The notes beneath the pieces are model-generated. The model did not search any database. It saw only the letters and a program-made list of their open reading frames with translations, and had not been told where the DNA came from. A DNA stretch of 32,844 nucleotides, taken from positions 95,222 to 128,065 of the forward strand of contig NW_003109109.1 in assembly GCF_000003605.2 (NCBI RefSeq). Reading direction: 5' to 3'. Of this stretch, positions 1-10,910 are shown piece by piece. This stretch comes from Saccoglossus kowalevskii. Taxonomy: Eukaryota > Hemichordata > Enteropneusta > Harrimaniidae. Numbering within the stretch: position 1 is the first letter of the stretch; the number at the start of each line of letters is the position of its first letter. The position numbers were made by a program, and so were the translations under genes.

Positions 1-2
1 AG

Positions 3-1003
3 GTGCACTGTAGTTGAAATGAGTGGCTTGAGTACAGATAGTGCTTACGTCTCTCTACAACTACAGTGTATGTATAGCTATGGAGTGCACTGTAGTTAAA
101 ATGAGTGCTCAAGTGTGGATAGTGCTTACGTCTCTACGACTACAGTGTACGTATAACTATAGGTGCACTGTAGTTAAAATGAGTGGCTTCAGTGCGGATA
201 GTGCTTACGTCTCTCTACAACTACAGTGTACGTATGGCTATGGAGTGCATTGTAGTTGAAATGAGTGGCTTCAGTGCGGATAGTGCTTACGTCTCTCTAC
301 GACTACAGTGTACGTATGGCTATGGAGTGCATTGTAGTTGAAATGAGTGGCTTCAGTGCGGATAGTGCTTACGTCTCTCTACAACTACAGTGTACGTATG
401 GCTATGGAGTGCATTGTAGTTGAAATGAGTGGCTTCAGTGCGGATAGTGCTTGCGTCTCTCTACGACTACAGTGTACGTATGGCTATAGGGTGCACTGTA
501 GTTAAAATGAGTGCTCGAGTGCGGATAGTGCTTACGTCTCTCTACAACTACAGTGTATGTATAGCTATGGAGTGCACTGTAGTTGAAATGAGTGGCTTCA
601 GTGCAGATAGTTCTTGCGTCTCTCTACGACTACAGTGTATGTATGGCTATGGAGTGCATTGTAGTTGAAATGAGTGGCTTCAGTGCGGATAGTGCTTACG
701 TCTCTCTACGACTACAGTGTACGTATGGCTATAGGGTGCACTGTAGTTAAAATGAGTGCTCGAGTGCGGATAGTGCTTACGTCTCTCTACAACTACAGTG
801 TATGTATAGCTATGGAGTGCACTGTAGTTGAAATGAGTGGCTTCAGTGCAGATAGTTCTTGCGTCTCTCTACGACTACAGTGTACGTATAGCTATAGGTG
901 CACTGTAGTTGAAATGAGTGGCTTCAGTGCGGATAGTTCTTACGTCTCTCTACAACTACAGTGTATGTATAGCTATAGGTGCACTGTAGTTGGAATGAAT
1001 TAC
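3..1003. repeat. 82-bp minisatellite with 245-bp higher-order period
   Basis: About twelve tandem units of 81-82 bp (one of 78) begin with GTGCACTGTAGTT near positions 3, 85, 163, 245, 327, 409, 491, 572, 654, 736, 817, 898 and 979. The window starts inside the array, so its left end is not seen. From about 409 the units alternate in a three-unit pattern, so 409-653 and 654-897 are near-identical 245-bp blocks. Every unit carries CAACTACAGTG followed about 20 bases later by CACTGTAGTTG, an inverted pair that could form a hairpin. It lies upstream of the first visible SoxD exon and is therefore probably intronic. Short open frames through it arise from repetition and are not genes. Confidence 0.95.
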
Positions 1004-1385
1004 TGATACATATGTTAGGCCAGTCTTAGTCTTACACATACTATGACCCTGTATTCAGTTGATTATACTAAATTCTAGTTACATGTTTTACGGTATACCA
1101 CCAAGTCAGACATGCATACTTCTCTATCATTAACTGCTACTTTGTCTGGTTTCAAGACTCTGTTTTACATTCAGAGAAATGATCTTTATTCATGTCTTAT
1201 ACCATGGTTTGACTCAATCATCTTGGGACCTAGTTAAATTGCTAACCATGTTGTCTGAGCAACGTACAATCCTGTCATATATCATACAGTCAATGCCAGA
1301 CGGCTCTGTCTATTGTGATAGCTTATTACCAATTAACTGGCTGTCAATCCATTCTCACTGGCATGTACGTTTGTTATTTACATAG
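1004..1385 (+). other. Intron sequence upstream of first visible SoxD exon
   Basis: This AT-rich stretch lies between the minisatellite and the exon at 1386. It ends in a pyrimidine-rich tract and an acceptor (TTATTTACATAG) immediately before the exon. A 68-codon open frame at 1179-1385 stops exactly at the acceptor TAG and has no recognisable protein character. Nothing else is seen. Confidence 0.6.
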
Positions 1386-1452
1386 GGAATGAAGGATGGC
1401 AGGATGGTGATTGACTTGACTGACGAAGAAGAACGAAATAAACTAGAGCAAA
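1386..1452 (+). CDS. soxD: SoxD exon preceding the HMG-box exon
   Basis: Acceptor CATAG precedes GGAATGAAG and donor GTAAGT follows CAAA. It encodes 22 residues ([20 protein letters not shown], then EQ) plus one base; that base A joins TG of the next exon to make ATG (Met). The acidic VIDLTDEEE is an acidic linker just before the HMG box and resembles a SUMO-interacting motif, though this is only a pattern match. The frame is supported by the continuous join; the exact 5' boundary rests on the acceptor alone. Confidence 0.75.
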
Positions 1453-2748
1453 GTAAGTACCACTGTAAAATGTAGATGTAAATCAATAGTGATTTGTGGG
1501 GCTTAAAGGTCAACTGTGGGGATGGGTGGTCCCCAAAAGTGGATCATTAGGTCAAATATGAATCATTAAGGTCATTTCTAGACCTTTTCTCCTCTGTCTG
1601 TTGGTTATGAAAAACCGGTGAATTGATATAAATGTATTTATATTAACCGGTCTGTATAGTACACACTGTACTCATGTGACCCGGGAGGTATTTTTGGTTC
1701 AGTAGAATAAATCTGTTTTCAACTTAATATACAATATACCTAAATTATTTTTGTATCTTTGCACCATTTCAGTGTCTCCTAACTCTGCTACCATAGCTCG
1801 CATGTACCGTGACGGACGTCGTTACCAACCAAATGAGCCTCACATCAAGAGACCAATGAATGCATTCATGGTGTGGGCCAAGGAAGAACGCAAGAAGATT
1901 CTGTCCATGCATCCCGATATGCACAATTCAAATATTAGTAAAATACTTGGTGAGTTGTTGTCTTTTTGATTTAATTCATAATCATGCATCTCTTATGATG
2001 TGGTATGTGTAAAGGGAATGTACTAACTGAAAATGGTAATCCAGCTTGTGTGGCTATCCCAATTAATGTGTTAAATGTCTGTCTTTTCTGACCAAACAAG
2101 ATATAATTTCCACCACTCAGAAGTTTTTGAGCCCATCAGCATCCAACTCAACATGTAAAAAACGTAATTCATTCGTTACTGGTGCAGCCTGACTCCAAAT
2201 TTACAGTCAGTATGGTGACAATGTTTCTAATTTTAACTGCTATGCGACTAGCACAGATAGAATAAACAAAAATCTTTAGTTTTTGTTTAAATATTGATTT
2301 CTTTTAGAGCATATGTTTTTAATAAATTTAAAGCACTGAAGAATAATAAAGTTTATTTTTTTATTCATTTATTTTTAAAGGTGCCAAATGGAAAGCAATG
2401 TCTAACGCTGACAAGCAGCCATACTATGAAGAGCAGGCAAGACTAAGCAAGGCACACCTAGAGAAGTACCCTGATTATAAGTACAAACCGCGACCAAAAC
2501 GTACATGTATTGTCGATGGCAAGAAACTGCGGATCAGTGAGTACAAAGCACTGATGAGAGCGAAACGACAAGAGGTACGACATGTTCTTTACACCAGTGA
2601 AGCGCAACGATTGGCTGTTCAACATGCCATTACATCATTAAATGACCAACCTGGCGCCATAATGACCACGGCCAACTCTCCACTGATGGAAAATCCGTAT
2701 ATGCGTTCGCCGGAGTACATCGAGATGAACCGGGATAATAAAGATTAG
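1386..2748 (+). CDS. soxD: SoxD-family HMG-box transcription factor, 3' part (3 exons)
   Basis: Joining 1386-1452, 1773-1949 and 2381-2748 gives 612 bases: 203 residues plus the TAG stop. Both introns are phase 1 with GT/AG ends. Residues about 46-117 are an HMG box that bends DNA at AACAAT-like sites. It contains the Sox signature RPMNAFMVW (49-57) and the SoxD-type stretches [10 protein letters not shown] (73-82) and [13 protein letters not shown] (93-105). After the box, [20 protein letters not shown] continues the SoxD-specific extension shared with SOX5, SOX6, SOX13 and fly Sox102F. SoxD proteins act in the nucleus, dimerise through an N-terminal coiled coil and lack a strong activation domain. 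That N-terminal part lies left of this window, so the gene is partial here. The tail after the extension is short (about 45 residues) and ends EMNRDNKD. Confidence 0.93.
1614..1651. repeat. Near-palindrome in SoxD intron
   Basis: ACCGGTGAATTGATATAAAT is followed closely by ATTTATATTAACCGGT, its near reverse complement. The 3' edge (AACCGGTCTGTATAGTACAC) has a near copy at about 4910-4930 (AACTGGTTTGTATAGTACAC), which suggests a small dispersed inverted-repeat element. Confidence 0.6.
1773..1949 (+). CDS. soxD: SoxD exon with first half of HMG box
   Basis: The acceptor CACCATTTCAG and donor GTGAGT are strong. The exon encodes the linker [16 protein letters not shown] and the HMG box from [12 protein letters not shown] to SKIL. 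The final G plus GT of the next exon makes the Gly of SKILG. The box is therefore interrupted by an intron after helix 1 and part of helix 2. Helix 1 reads [28 protein letters not shown] is a small departure from the vertebrate residues. Confidence 0.93.
2381..2748 (+). CDS. soxD: SoxD terminal coding exon: second half of HMG box and C-terminus
   Basis: The acceptor TTTTTAAAG precedes GTGCCAAATGG. The exon completes the box ([20 protein letters not shown], then [20 protein letters not shown]), followed by the SoxD extension [20 protein letters not shown], a short Ser/Pro/Met-containing tail and TAG at 2746-2748. [13 protein letters not shown] matches the arthropod-type reading at this position rather than the vertebrate [13 protein letters not shown], as I recall those sequences. 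Confidence 0.94.
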
Positions 2749-3205
2749 TGACACACTGGTGGAAAGGTGGGGGATTCACCCTCATGACAGAGAACAAGTT
2801 TCTATAGTATTGTAGGTAACAGTAGTAACTCTAGAACTTGTAGATGAGAATTGTAAAATGCTGTAGAATGAAACAAAATTTGTACTGATATTGTACGTAG
2901 GTGTTGACTCACTGTATGAAAGTAATATGTAAAGTTGACAAGTACCCTGTATAAGAAATTGTGTATAATTGAATGCTCTGTAGGTAATAATAATTAATTG
3001 TACAAACTGACACGTACGTGTCACTCGTAGTTTTAGATTGTATAGCCATGAAAAAAGATTTCACTAAACCTAATGAGTACATAACAAATTACTACTTTTT
3101 TTTTTAAAACAACAATTTCTTTTCAAATTCTTTAACACGTTAAAACTGACCAAAATAACAAAACGAAATACTAAAGGAAAAGTCCTTTCCTTATTGTTGA
3201 ATAAT

Positions 3206-3228
3206 GTATGTATGTATGTATGTATGTA
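3206..3228. repeat. ATGT tetranucleotide microsatellite
   Basis: A run of about six ATGT units lies within the probable SoxD 3' UTR. Confidence 0.95.
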
Positions 3229-5209
3229 GATGTGAAATTGTATGGGCATGACTCGTGTTTCAGTGATGACGAATGTTCTCTCATCCACGAAACAATAGAA
3301 GAAAAACAGCAAAAAAAAAAAAGAAACATAGTATTTCTTGTCGTTTATAGCAACTTGATATTCCAATTATGTTGCTTGATTTTGCTACTTATCTTTGGGG
3401 GCAATACATCTAATGTTATTGTCGTTTTACTGATGCAGAGTAGGCAAAGATTAGCTGTTTAGAGGTCACATGACAACCTCTAGAGGGCGTGAAACTACAT
3501 TGATCAAGATCACTGTAGTTGTAAAACAATTATCTGTAGTCGCCGTTCAGCGATGTGAATACGATAACACATCGTACTAAGTTCATCATTTGCTATGATG
3601 TACTACTTTATTACTTAATAGAGTATTGTTGGCATGGTCGTCAATTCAATGAAACAGAAGAGCGTGTTGAAGTAATGATAGTTTGTGCTTTGTGGATCCA
3701 ACAGAGGAAATTTGCATTGTTAAATCTAATTTTGACATTTGTCTGTCAATAACATGTGATATCGAAAGTTTGTAATCTTGTAAGGGGCACCAAACATGAC
3801 AGTAAACGTTTGCCTGTGACGAGTGCTCCACCTCCAGCTGTTCTATATATTTGCGAAAGGAACATTTATGAGTGGCATCAAGATGGCTGCTCGTATCTAG
3901 GAATCAGTCTTTGAAAAACATGCAAAGGATCTGTTGCTGTCAAAATTAAACAAACTGCTCATCCTGAAATTATGTAATGTTATTAACTACATGTTTATAA
4001 CTGTGAGGAAAGAGTGTTGATTAATTAAGTAAATATCCTCTGTTGTATTTTATGATCCTATAATACCATGTGCGGTCAATATAGCAAGCTGGATTAGATT
4101 ATAATCCCTTTTCATAATCATAAACTTTATGTAAAGTAGGGTCATCTGGCGAAACTGTCGTTCATGAGTGAAAAAAAAGCCTGGCTTCTGTTAACTGCAT
4201 AATCAATGATCAGAGAAAATGAAAAATGCATCGTATTCTTCGATTTTTAAAATGCTGCACAACACGTTTTCGTGTAGATAAACAAAACTTAGAAGGAAAA
4301 AAATGCTCGAGTCTGCCAACTATTTTTAGTTTTATCATATTAAAGATATATTATCTGAGAACAATTTAGAAGAGAAAAAATTCTAGGAACTTTTAAGTTT
4401 CATATAAACAAAGTCTTTATTCAGTAGAGAGTAAATTTCAAATATACATTTTTTTTTTAAAAAAGAGGAAAAAAAAAGTAACTGCCAAATACTGTTCTGA
4501 TTAAATGGTTTTGATTTTGTGTTTAGAGACGTCAACATTTAATTGTTTATTACTGCCATGGCTCTTTGTTTGTTGAGCTTGGATGTTGTGTTTGTTGTTA
4601 TTTCATATATTTTTTAATTTAAACTCTGACAATCAAGAGGACAGTTGAGTGCACAAAATACTTATGTGCATGCTAATGTTCCAAATTTTAAAATTATTGA
4701 TTTTTTGTGAATTTACACAAAAAATTTAAAGTTCTTCCCAGATTACTGTGTTAAGAGACTTAATATATTTTAATTTTAAACCTTGAGACCAGTTATCACC
4801 ACCACTCACTACCAGTTTTTTAATGATATTTGTTTCTTAATTTAAAATTTGTATTTAGGTGGATGGGTAAATGTATTGCTTTGGATAATTTGCTATGAAT
4901 AACTGGTTTGAACTGGTTTGTATAGTACACTAAAAAAAGCAGCACCCGAATTTGTGGCCCCCTTTTTTTCCCCAATTCAATTTTGACACCGCTAAATTGG
5001 TCTCGATTATGGAAGTGAATGGTGGTTAGCCACTTGTGGTGTGGTGTAGCTGAATCGTATCTTTTTTTTTTTTAAATGAAGTAAACCGCAATGGTTACTT
5101 AAGCCCCTGCAATTCAATACTGCCAGAAAAAAGCCAGTACAAATTTATAATTTTTGTCTAGAAATACACCAATATTTCTCCAGTCTTCCGTTTCAGCTAG
5201 ATCGCACTG

Positions 5210-5375
5210 GTGATGATTGTATCACATGACTAATTCAACCAATCACAAGATTCTATTTCAACCACAAGCCAATGAGAATTCAGATTACTGTGATGATTGT
5301 ATCACATGATTAATTCATCCAATCACAAGCTTTTATTCAACGACCAATCAATGAGGATTCAGGTTATTGTGGTGA
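5210..5375. repeat. 80-bp direct tandem duplication rich in CCAAT motifs
   Basis: GTGATGATTGTATCACATGA recurs at 5210 and 5290, an 80-bp period, and the remainder of each unit matches with a few substitutions. Each copy contains two CCAAT-type boxes (CCAATCAC and CCAATGAG in the first; CCAATCAC and CCAATCAATGAG in the second). Confidence 0.9.
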
Positions 5376-6121
5376 AGCATTTAAAAAACTGATCATCTGA
5401 TGAATTCATTATTTCATTACATAAGATCAGCTTCATCAGTTTGAATTCTATGAAACAGAATTTTAATTGAATGAAGAGGGGGGTGAAACAAAAACTGATA
5501 CTAATTTTGAATACTGGTCAAGGAGTCAATCTATTGTAGACAACACTGTACATTTTTTTTTGTAGCTAGGTCTACAAAATTGAGATTTTTTTTATTTTTC
5601 TAGATATGTTTGATTCTGAAATTATTAAAATTGTACAATCCTTATCGAAACATAGGTGCCAAACATAGTCTGTACACATGATTTATTTAATCAATGTCCT
5701 TGGCTTGTATGGGTAGTGTTTTTCCTGCGATGTCATGTTGTTGAGTTTCTTGTTTTGGGGTTCTTTGTAGTGTTGTTGTATTTTTCAAATTATTATAATA
5801 CAGATGCATTACTATGATAATTGCATACTGAACAACTCTCTAATGCATCGAAAATAAGAAATTTAACAAATGATATTTTTTTTTTTATCCTGAAATGTAC
5901 TTGAGTCTGTACGTCTTTTAAAAAAACATTCTAATGTAGCTACCAGTACACTAGGTTTTGTTGTGAGATGGCATGTTTTACTCTTTTTGGTGGTTGTGGT
6001 GCTCATGAAACTGCATTTAAGCTATGTGTGTATGCTGTTAGTTACTGCAATTTCGTAGGATGATAGTAAGCTCATCCTCAGACCAACCTACTGCAAGTAT
6101 AAAAGCATTTTTCATATCTCT

Positions 6122-6318
6122 AACCCTTTGAGCAGCTAAGTCAAACTTTCACAGTGACCTTTCACAGTTCAAACTACGTAATTTTTTTAAAAAACGTTTG
6201 CTTAAGATCTGCAGTCAGTGAGAAATTATGTCTATTGAGTTCAGAATTAAGGAAGAAATTTAGAAAAATACATGAAACTGAAGCAACCATAATGTATTGA
6301 AATGGCACTCAAAGGGTT
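6122..6318. mobile_element. MITE-like element with 11-bp terminal inverted repeats
   Basis: AACCCTTTGAG at 6122-6132 is exactly inverted as CTCAAAGGGTT at 6308-6318, bounding about 197 bp of non-coding DNA. It has the size and structure of a non-autonomous DNA transposon. No clear target-site duplication was seen, so the superfamily is unassigned. Confidence 0.55.
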
Positions 6319-6570
6319 CACAAGTCATCTGATTAAAAAATGGAGAAAGATAAAAAAAATCATTTTGACATCAATAAAATAAAGTCAACAATAAAATGGA
6401 AATATTTAGTATTCCACTGCTGAGTCTCCATTCCATTTGAATTTAATTTGGAAACAACATTTGATTGTTTATTATTCACCAGTAACAGGTGTGAGGATTG
6501 AGCTATTGTGTGAAAGTAGAAAATTAATATTGTTTGCAACAACCTGTAATTACTAATAATTCCATTAATC

Positions 6571-6655
6571 CTAGGGGGTTCTTTCAGCCTGTTAACCAAT
6601 CATACTGTGGGATTACTATCACCTACTCCCCTAGGCATACTGAAAGAAACCCCTA
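6571..6655. repeat. Imperfect hairpin, 16-bp arms
   Basis: TAGGGGGTTCTTTCAG near 6572-6587 is inverted as CTGAAAGAAACCCCTA at 6640-6655 with one mismatch. A second CCCCTAGG lies inside the right half. This may be a short MITE or a stem-loop in the 3' UTR. Confidence 0.6.
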
Positions 6656-7549
6656 TGCTTCTGCATCTTAAAGTAGAACAATCATTTACCTAGAAATTCT
6701 CAGGAATCAAAACTAGCAATTTCAATTTTAGACAATCTCTCTGTTTCTTCACTGTAATATTTTTTAAGAAAAAAAAAAACTTAAGGTTTTGGAAATTATG
6801 TCCTGTAAATTACTGTCATGTATTCACTTTTTTGTTGTTGTTGAAAATCTATGCCACATTGAAGGCAATGTAAAAGTGTTATGGAGCAAGGTATGAGGCG
6901 AGGACAGGGACTGTGTATTTTATCTGAACCACCTAATTAGCATATACATGCTGTGTAATGTTGTCAAGCTGTGTTATCAGTAGTGCATTTATATCAGTCC
7001 ACCTATGTATATAACAAAAAAAAAAAAGTATACAGCGCCTCCAATTTTGCTCAGAGAGTGAAAAACAGTTGATGCTGTAAATTACAAATCCACTTGTAAA
7101 GTCATCTCTTTTTTTTTTTCCCTTGTCACTTTGATTTGTACAAAGACATATTATCTGTGTGGCGCAACTCTACTTAACTGTGGTGATATCGCATGAATTT
7201 TTTCTTGTTGCACTGTAATGTGGTGGACTTTATTCATCTTTAGTGGCATTAGATACCCACCTTATCTTCCTCAGAGTAGTGCATGTATCAGCATGCAACA
7301 GATTACATCGTCTTTCTAGGTGTGAAATACCAGATTAGCATAGTAGTACATTTTACTTGTAGCGTCAACTGGAATATTCTTTTTGTTTTTCTGTTTTCCT
7401 TTTTAGATAGAACTTTTATTTTTGTAGATATTATATTTAAGTTACAAAGGTAACAAATTTCACTGCCAATGTTTCTGTTTTCCTTGGGAAACGTAGTGTG
7501 GTTTATGTAGATTTCCTGCCATGCTGTGGAAATCTTTTTAAAGGTATAC

Positions 7550-7555
7550 AATAAA
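7550..7555 (+). terminator. Candidate poly(A) signal for SoxD
   Basis: AATAAA at 7550-7555 is followed within 25-50 bases by a T/G-rich stretch (TTTGGTTGTC, then TTTCGTCTTTATTT), the usual layout of a metazoan cleavage site. Other AATAAA copies exist between 2300 and 7600, so alternative ends are possible. Confidence 0.45.
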
Positions 7556-7575
7556 GTGCGCCACCTATAGTTACT

Positions 7576-8039
7576 GCCATCACATTTGGTTGTCTTTCGT
7601 CTTTATTTTACCTTCCTGTCATGAATAAATTTCACATCATGAATGCAGCAATGGAAATTCATATTACTGGATAATAGCTGTTATGAACCACGTAATTTGG
7701 ATCTACATGTGGACATGCATCAGGGGATGGTGGTTGATCGATATAGAGGCTAGAAGAAAGGTACATTCTGTTAAGAATTCTATTTGCCTGAAACTAAACT
7801 GGATATGTCCTACTTTGATGCCTTGATTTCGGTGATATATTGTAGAGAGTCTAAATGAAAAAAAAATATATACTTTCTCCCACCCTAGATTTCCTATTGG
7901 TCAATACTTTTTAATTGTATTTGAAAAATTATAGGATGAAAATTCAATTCAGATTTTGCAAAGGTCCAGATTGCAGGTTCAATCACTAAACAAAAAAAAA
8001 AAAATCGTCAGTATTTAATAAACGATGAACACTAAAATA
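7576..8039. other. Intergenic DNA, no feature recognised
   Basis: AT-rich sequence lies between the candidate SoxD poly(A) site and the inverted-repeat element at 8040. No open frame or motif here is convincing. Confidence 0.5.
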
Positions 8040-8270
8040 ATACCCTCAGCACAACGAAGACATTCCCCTCATCTTTATAAATATTTATAAATTTCAAAGG
8101 GAGTTGAATCTAATCAGCCAATCAACAAGCACAGTGAGCTACGTCTACGTCATTTGAAATTGTTCAGCCAAAAAGTTCGACCAATTGAAACTCATTGTTT
8201 CAGTTTTAGTTGTGAAATTTATTAACATTTATAAAGATAAACAAAATTTTCTTTGTTGCGCTGAGAGTAT
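8040..8270. mobile_element. MITE-like element with long imperfect inverted ends
   Basis: The left end ATACCCTCAGCACAACGAAG (8040-8059) pairs with the right end CTTTGTTGCGCTGAGAGTAT (8251-8270) with three mismatches. Further in, ATCTTTATAAATATTTATAA pairs with its near complement around 8213-8238, so the inverted ends extend to about 55-60 bp with a gap. The element sits just left of the 42-bp satellite. It has no coding capacity. Confidence 0.7.
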
Positions 8271-8377
8271 TTCCCGTGACGGGTAACTAGTTTCGTTAAG
8301 CAATCGTAAATATTGTAATATTTATTAATATGAACAAAACATTTTGGTTTTACGGAAATTTACTTTTTGCTGGTTCC

Positions 8378-10108
8378 GAGATACTAACTAGTAATAACGA
8401 GATTCTAAATCATTGTGATCAGATACTAACTCGTAATAACATGATTCTAAATCATTATGGTCAGATACTAACTTGTAATAACGAGATAATAAATCATTAT
8501 GATCAGATACTAACTCGTAATAACGAGATATTAAATCATTAAAATCAGATACAAACTCGTAATGATCAGATAGTAACTCGTAATAACGAGATACTAAATC
8601 ATTAATATCAGATACTAACTCGTAATGACGAGATTCTTAATCATTATGATCAGATACTAACACGTAATAACGAGATACTAAATCATTAAGATCAGACACT
8701 AACTCGTAATAACGAGATTCTTAATCATTAAGATAAGATACTAACTCATAATAACGAGATACTAAATCATTAAGATCAGATATTAACTCGTAATAACGAG
8801 ATTCTAAATGATTGTGATCAGATACTAACACGTAATAACGAAATTCTAAATCATTATAACAAGATAAAAACTCGTAATAACAAGATTCTAAATCATTATG
8901 GTCAGATACTAACTCGTAATAGCAAGAAGTTAAATCATTAAGATAAGATAATAACGAGTTACTAAATCATTAAGATCAGATACTAACTCGTAATAACAAG
9001 ATACTATATCATTAAGATCAGATACAAACTCGTAATAAGGAGATACTAAATCATTAAGATCAGATACTAACTCGTAATAACAAGATACTAAAGAATTATG
9101 ATCAGATACTAACTCGTAATAACGAGATTCTAAATCATGATCAGATACTAACTTGTAATAGTGCGATATTAAACCATTATGATCAGATACAAACTCGTAA
9201 TAAGATTCTAAATCATTATGATCAGATACTAACTCGCAATAACGAGATTCGAAATCATTATAACCAGATACAAACTCGTAATAACAAGATTCTAAATCAT
9301 TATGATCAGATACTAACTCGTGATAACGAGATTCTAAATCATTATGATCAGATACTAACTTGTAATAATGCGATACTAAATCACTATGATCAGATACAAA
9401 CTCGTAAGAACAAGATTCCAAATCATTATGATCAGATACTAACTCGTAATAACGAGATTCTAAATCATTATAACCAGATACAAACTCGTAATAACAAACT
9501 ACTAAATCATTATGATCAGATACAAACTCGTAGTAACGAGATTCTAAATCATTATGATCAGATAGTAACTCGTAATAACGAGCTTCGAAATCTTTATAAC
9601 AAGATACAAACTAGTAATAACGAGATACTAAATCATAATGATCAGATACAAACTCGTAATAACGAGATACCAAATCATTGCTATCAGATACTAACTCGCA
9701 ATAACGAGATTCTAAATCATTATAACAAGATACAAACTCCTAATAACAATATTCTAAATTATTATGATCAGATACAACTCGTAATAACGATATTCTAAAT
9801 CATTATGATCAGATACTAACTCGTAATAACGAGATATTAAATCATTAAGAACAGATGCAAACTAGTAATAACGAGATTCTAAATCAATATGATCAGATAC
9901 TAACACGTAATAATGTGATTCTAAATCATTATGATCAGATACAAACTCGTAATAACGAGATACTAAATCATTGTGATCAGATACAAACTGGTAATAACGA
10001 GATTCTAAATCATTTCGATCAGATACAAACTCGTAATAACGAGACACTAAATCATTATGATCAGATACAAACTCGTAATAACAAGATTCTAAATCATTAT
10101 GATCAGAT
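8378..10108. repeat. 42-bp satellite array, about 41 copies
   Basis: The unit is close to TAATAACGAGATTCTAAATC, then ATTATGATCAGATACTAACTCG. Copies differ by substitutions (TACTAACTCG versus TACAAACTCG; AACGAG versus AACAAG) and a few indels. Each unit contains two dyads: CTCGTAATAACGAG and ATCATTATGAT. Because 42 is a multiple of three, long frames stay open on both strands: a 14-residue repeat such as SDHNDLESRYYELV on - (about 8930-9421 and 9862-10194) and NEILNHYDQIQTRN on +. Indels break these frames and no start, splice or stop context supports a gene, so I treat it as a satellite. Confidence 0.96.
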
Positions 10109-10910
10109 AATAAGAGACTTGAAGTGGGATATCGTCTGTCCATCTGTCTTTGGGTTGCATATACATGCATGCGTGAGTTGATTTTTGCAAACAAATAATA
10201 CTTGAAGGGTTACGTATGTACACATACACACACGTGTTGTAATAAGACGGGGACGAGAGCGTAAACAGATTAAATTATTTGGTATTAAATCAGTGGACAT
10301 GGAACTCTAAAACATATCCCAAAATATTACAACATTTAATCTAGTTGCATCAAATCATTCGTTGACTGTCCCGACTTTGTAGCAAATTGTACAAATTTTA
10401 AAAAATTACCATTGAATTCAAAATAAATTAAAGCTGTATATATATATGCGTGTGTATTTTGGTTTATTTTTTGAATATTTCAGGGTGATTACGCCCTCAG
10501 CGTTGACAAACAGACAGTGCAAAAGTAAATAAAATGGTTGTTTGCTGCCTTAAACAGATATTAATATTAAACTAAAATTATTTCTGATGATGATGTTGTG
10601 GTGGTACTATTTTAGAATTGTACGTTCGCTGGTTTATTATATATGTTAAGTTGTTAACGCCCTCGTCGTTAAAAGGAAGAAAGTACGAGAATGGAGATAT
10701 TGCTGTTCGTTGGCCCGAAAATCTACTGAAAATATGCTGTTTACGCCCTCAATGTCGAAGAAAGAAAAATCTTAATGTGAATAAAATGCCGGGGTGCTGC
10801 GTGAAACGGACATTCAGAATAATTTTTTTTATGAATTCTTAATTAAGTGAAAATGAAATTGTTTTTGTGTTTAGACTGGACTTCTTCAATCGTCAGTATT
10901 TTTTTCAAAC
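10109..10910. other. Intergenic spacer with three diverged direct repeats
   Basis: No gene is seen. TTACGCCCTCAGCGTTGACA near 10489, TTAACGCCCTCGTCGTTAAA near 10655 and TTACGCCCTCAATGTCGAAG near 10740 begin related segments. The first and third continue to match through AATAAAATG and TGCTGC. A 74-codon open frame at 10618-10842 covers the second and third copies and has no protein character. Confidence 0.6.

Larger units (their letters stand above)
2749..7575 (+). other. Probable long 3' UTR of SoxD gene
   Basis: About 4.8 kb of AT-rich DNA with no convincing coding exon on either strand. It has many homopolymer runs, a tetranucleotide run at 3206-3228, a tandem CCAAT-containing duplication and two inverted-repeat elements. 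It ends near an AATAAA followed by T/G-rich sequence. Part of it could instead be intergenic if an earlier poly(A) site is used; transcripts would be needed to place the end. Confidence 0.5.

Noticed and set aside
41-1006. Repeated open frames encoding a Cys/Ser-rich peptide on the plus strand
   Set aside because: They only reflect the 82-bp minisatellite; every third unit restores the frame by chance of length (245 bp).
8930-9421. A 163-codon repetitive open frame on the minus strand (and similar ones at 9862-10194, 9855-10181, 8330-8542)
   Set aside because: These are frames through the 42-bp satellite, open on both strands because the unit length is a multiple of three. Indels break them and no gene signals flank them.
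3-10108. Possible CRISPR arrays
   Set aside because: The units are contiguous with no unique spacers, and the window is clearly eukaryotic.
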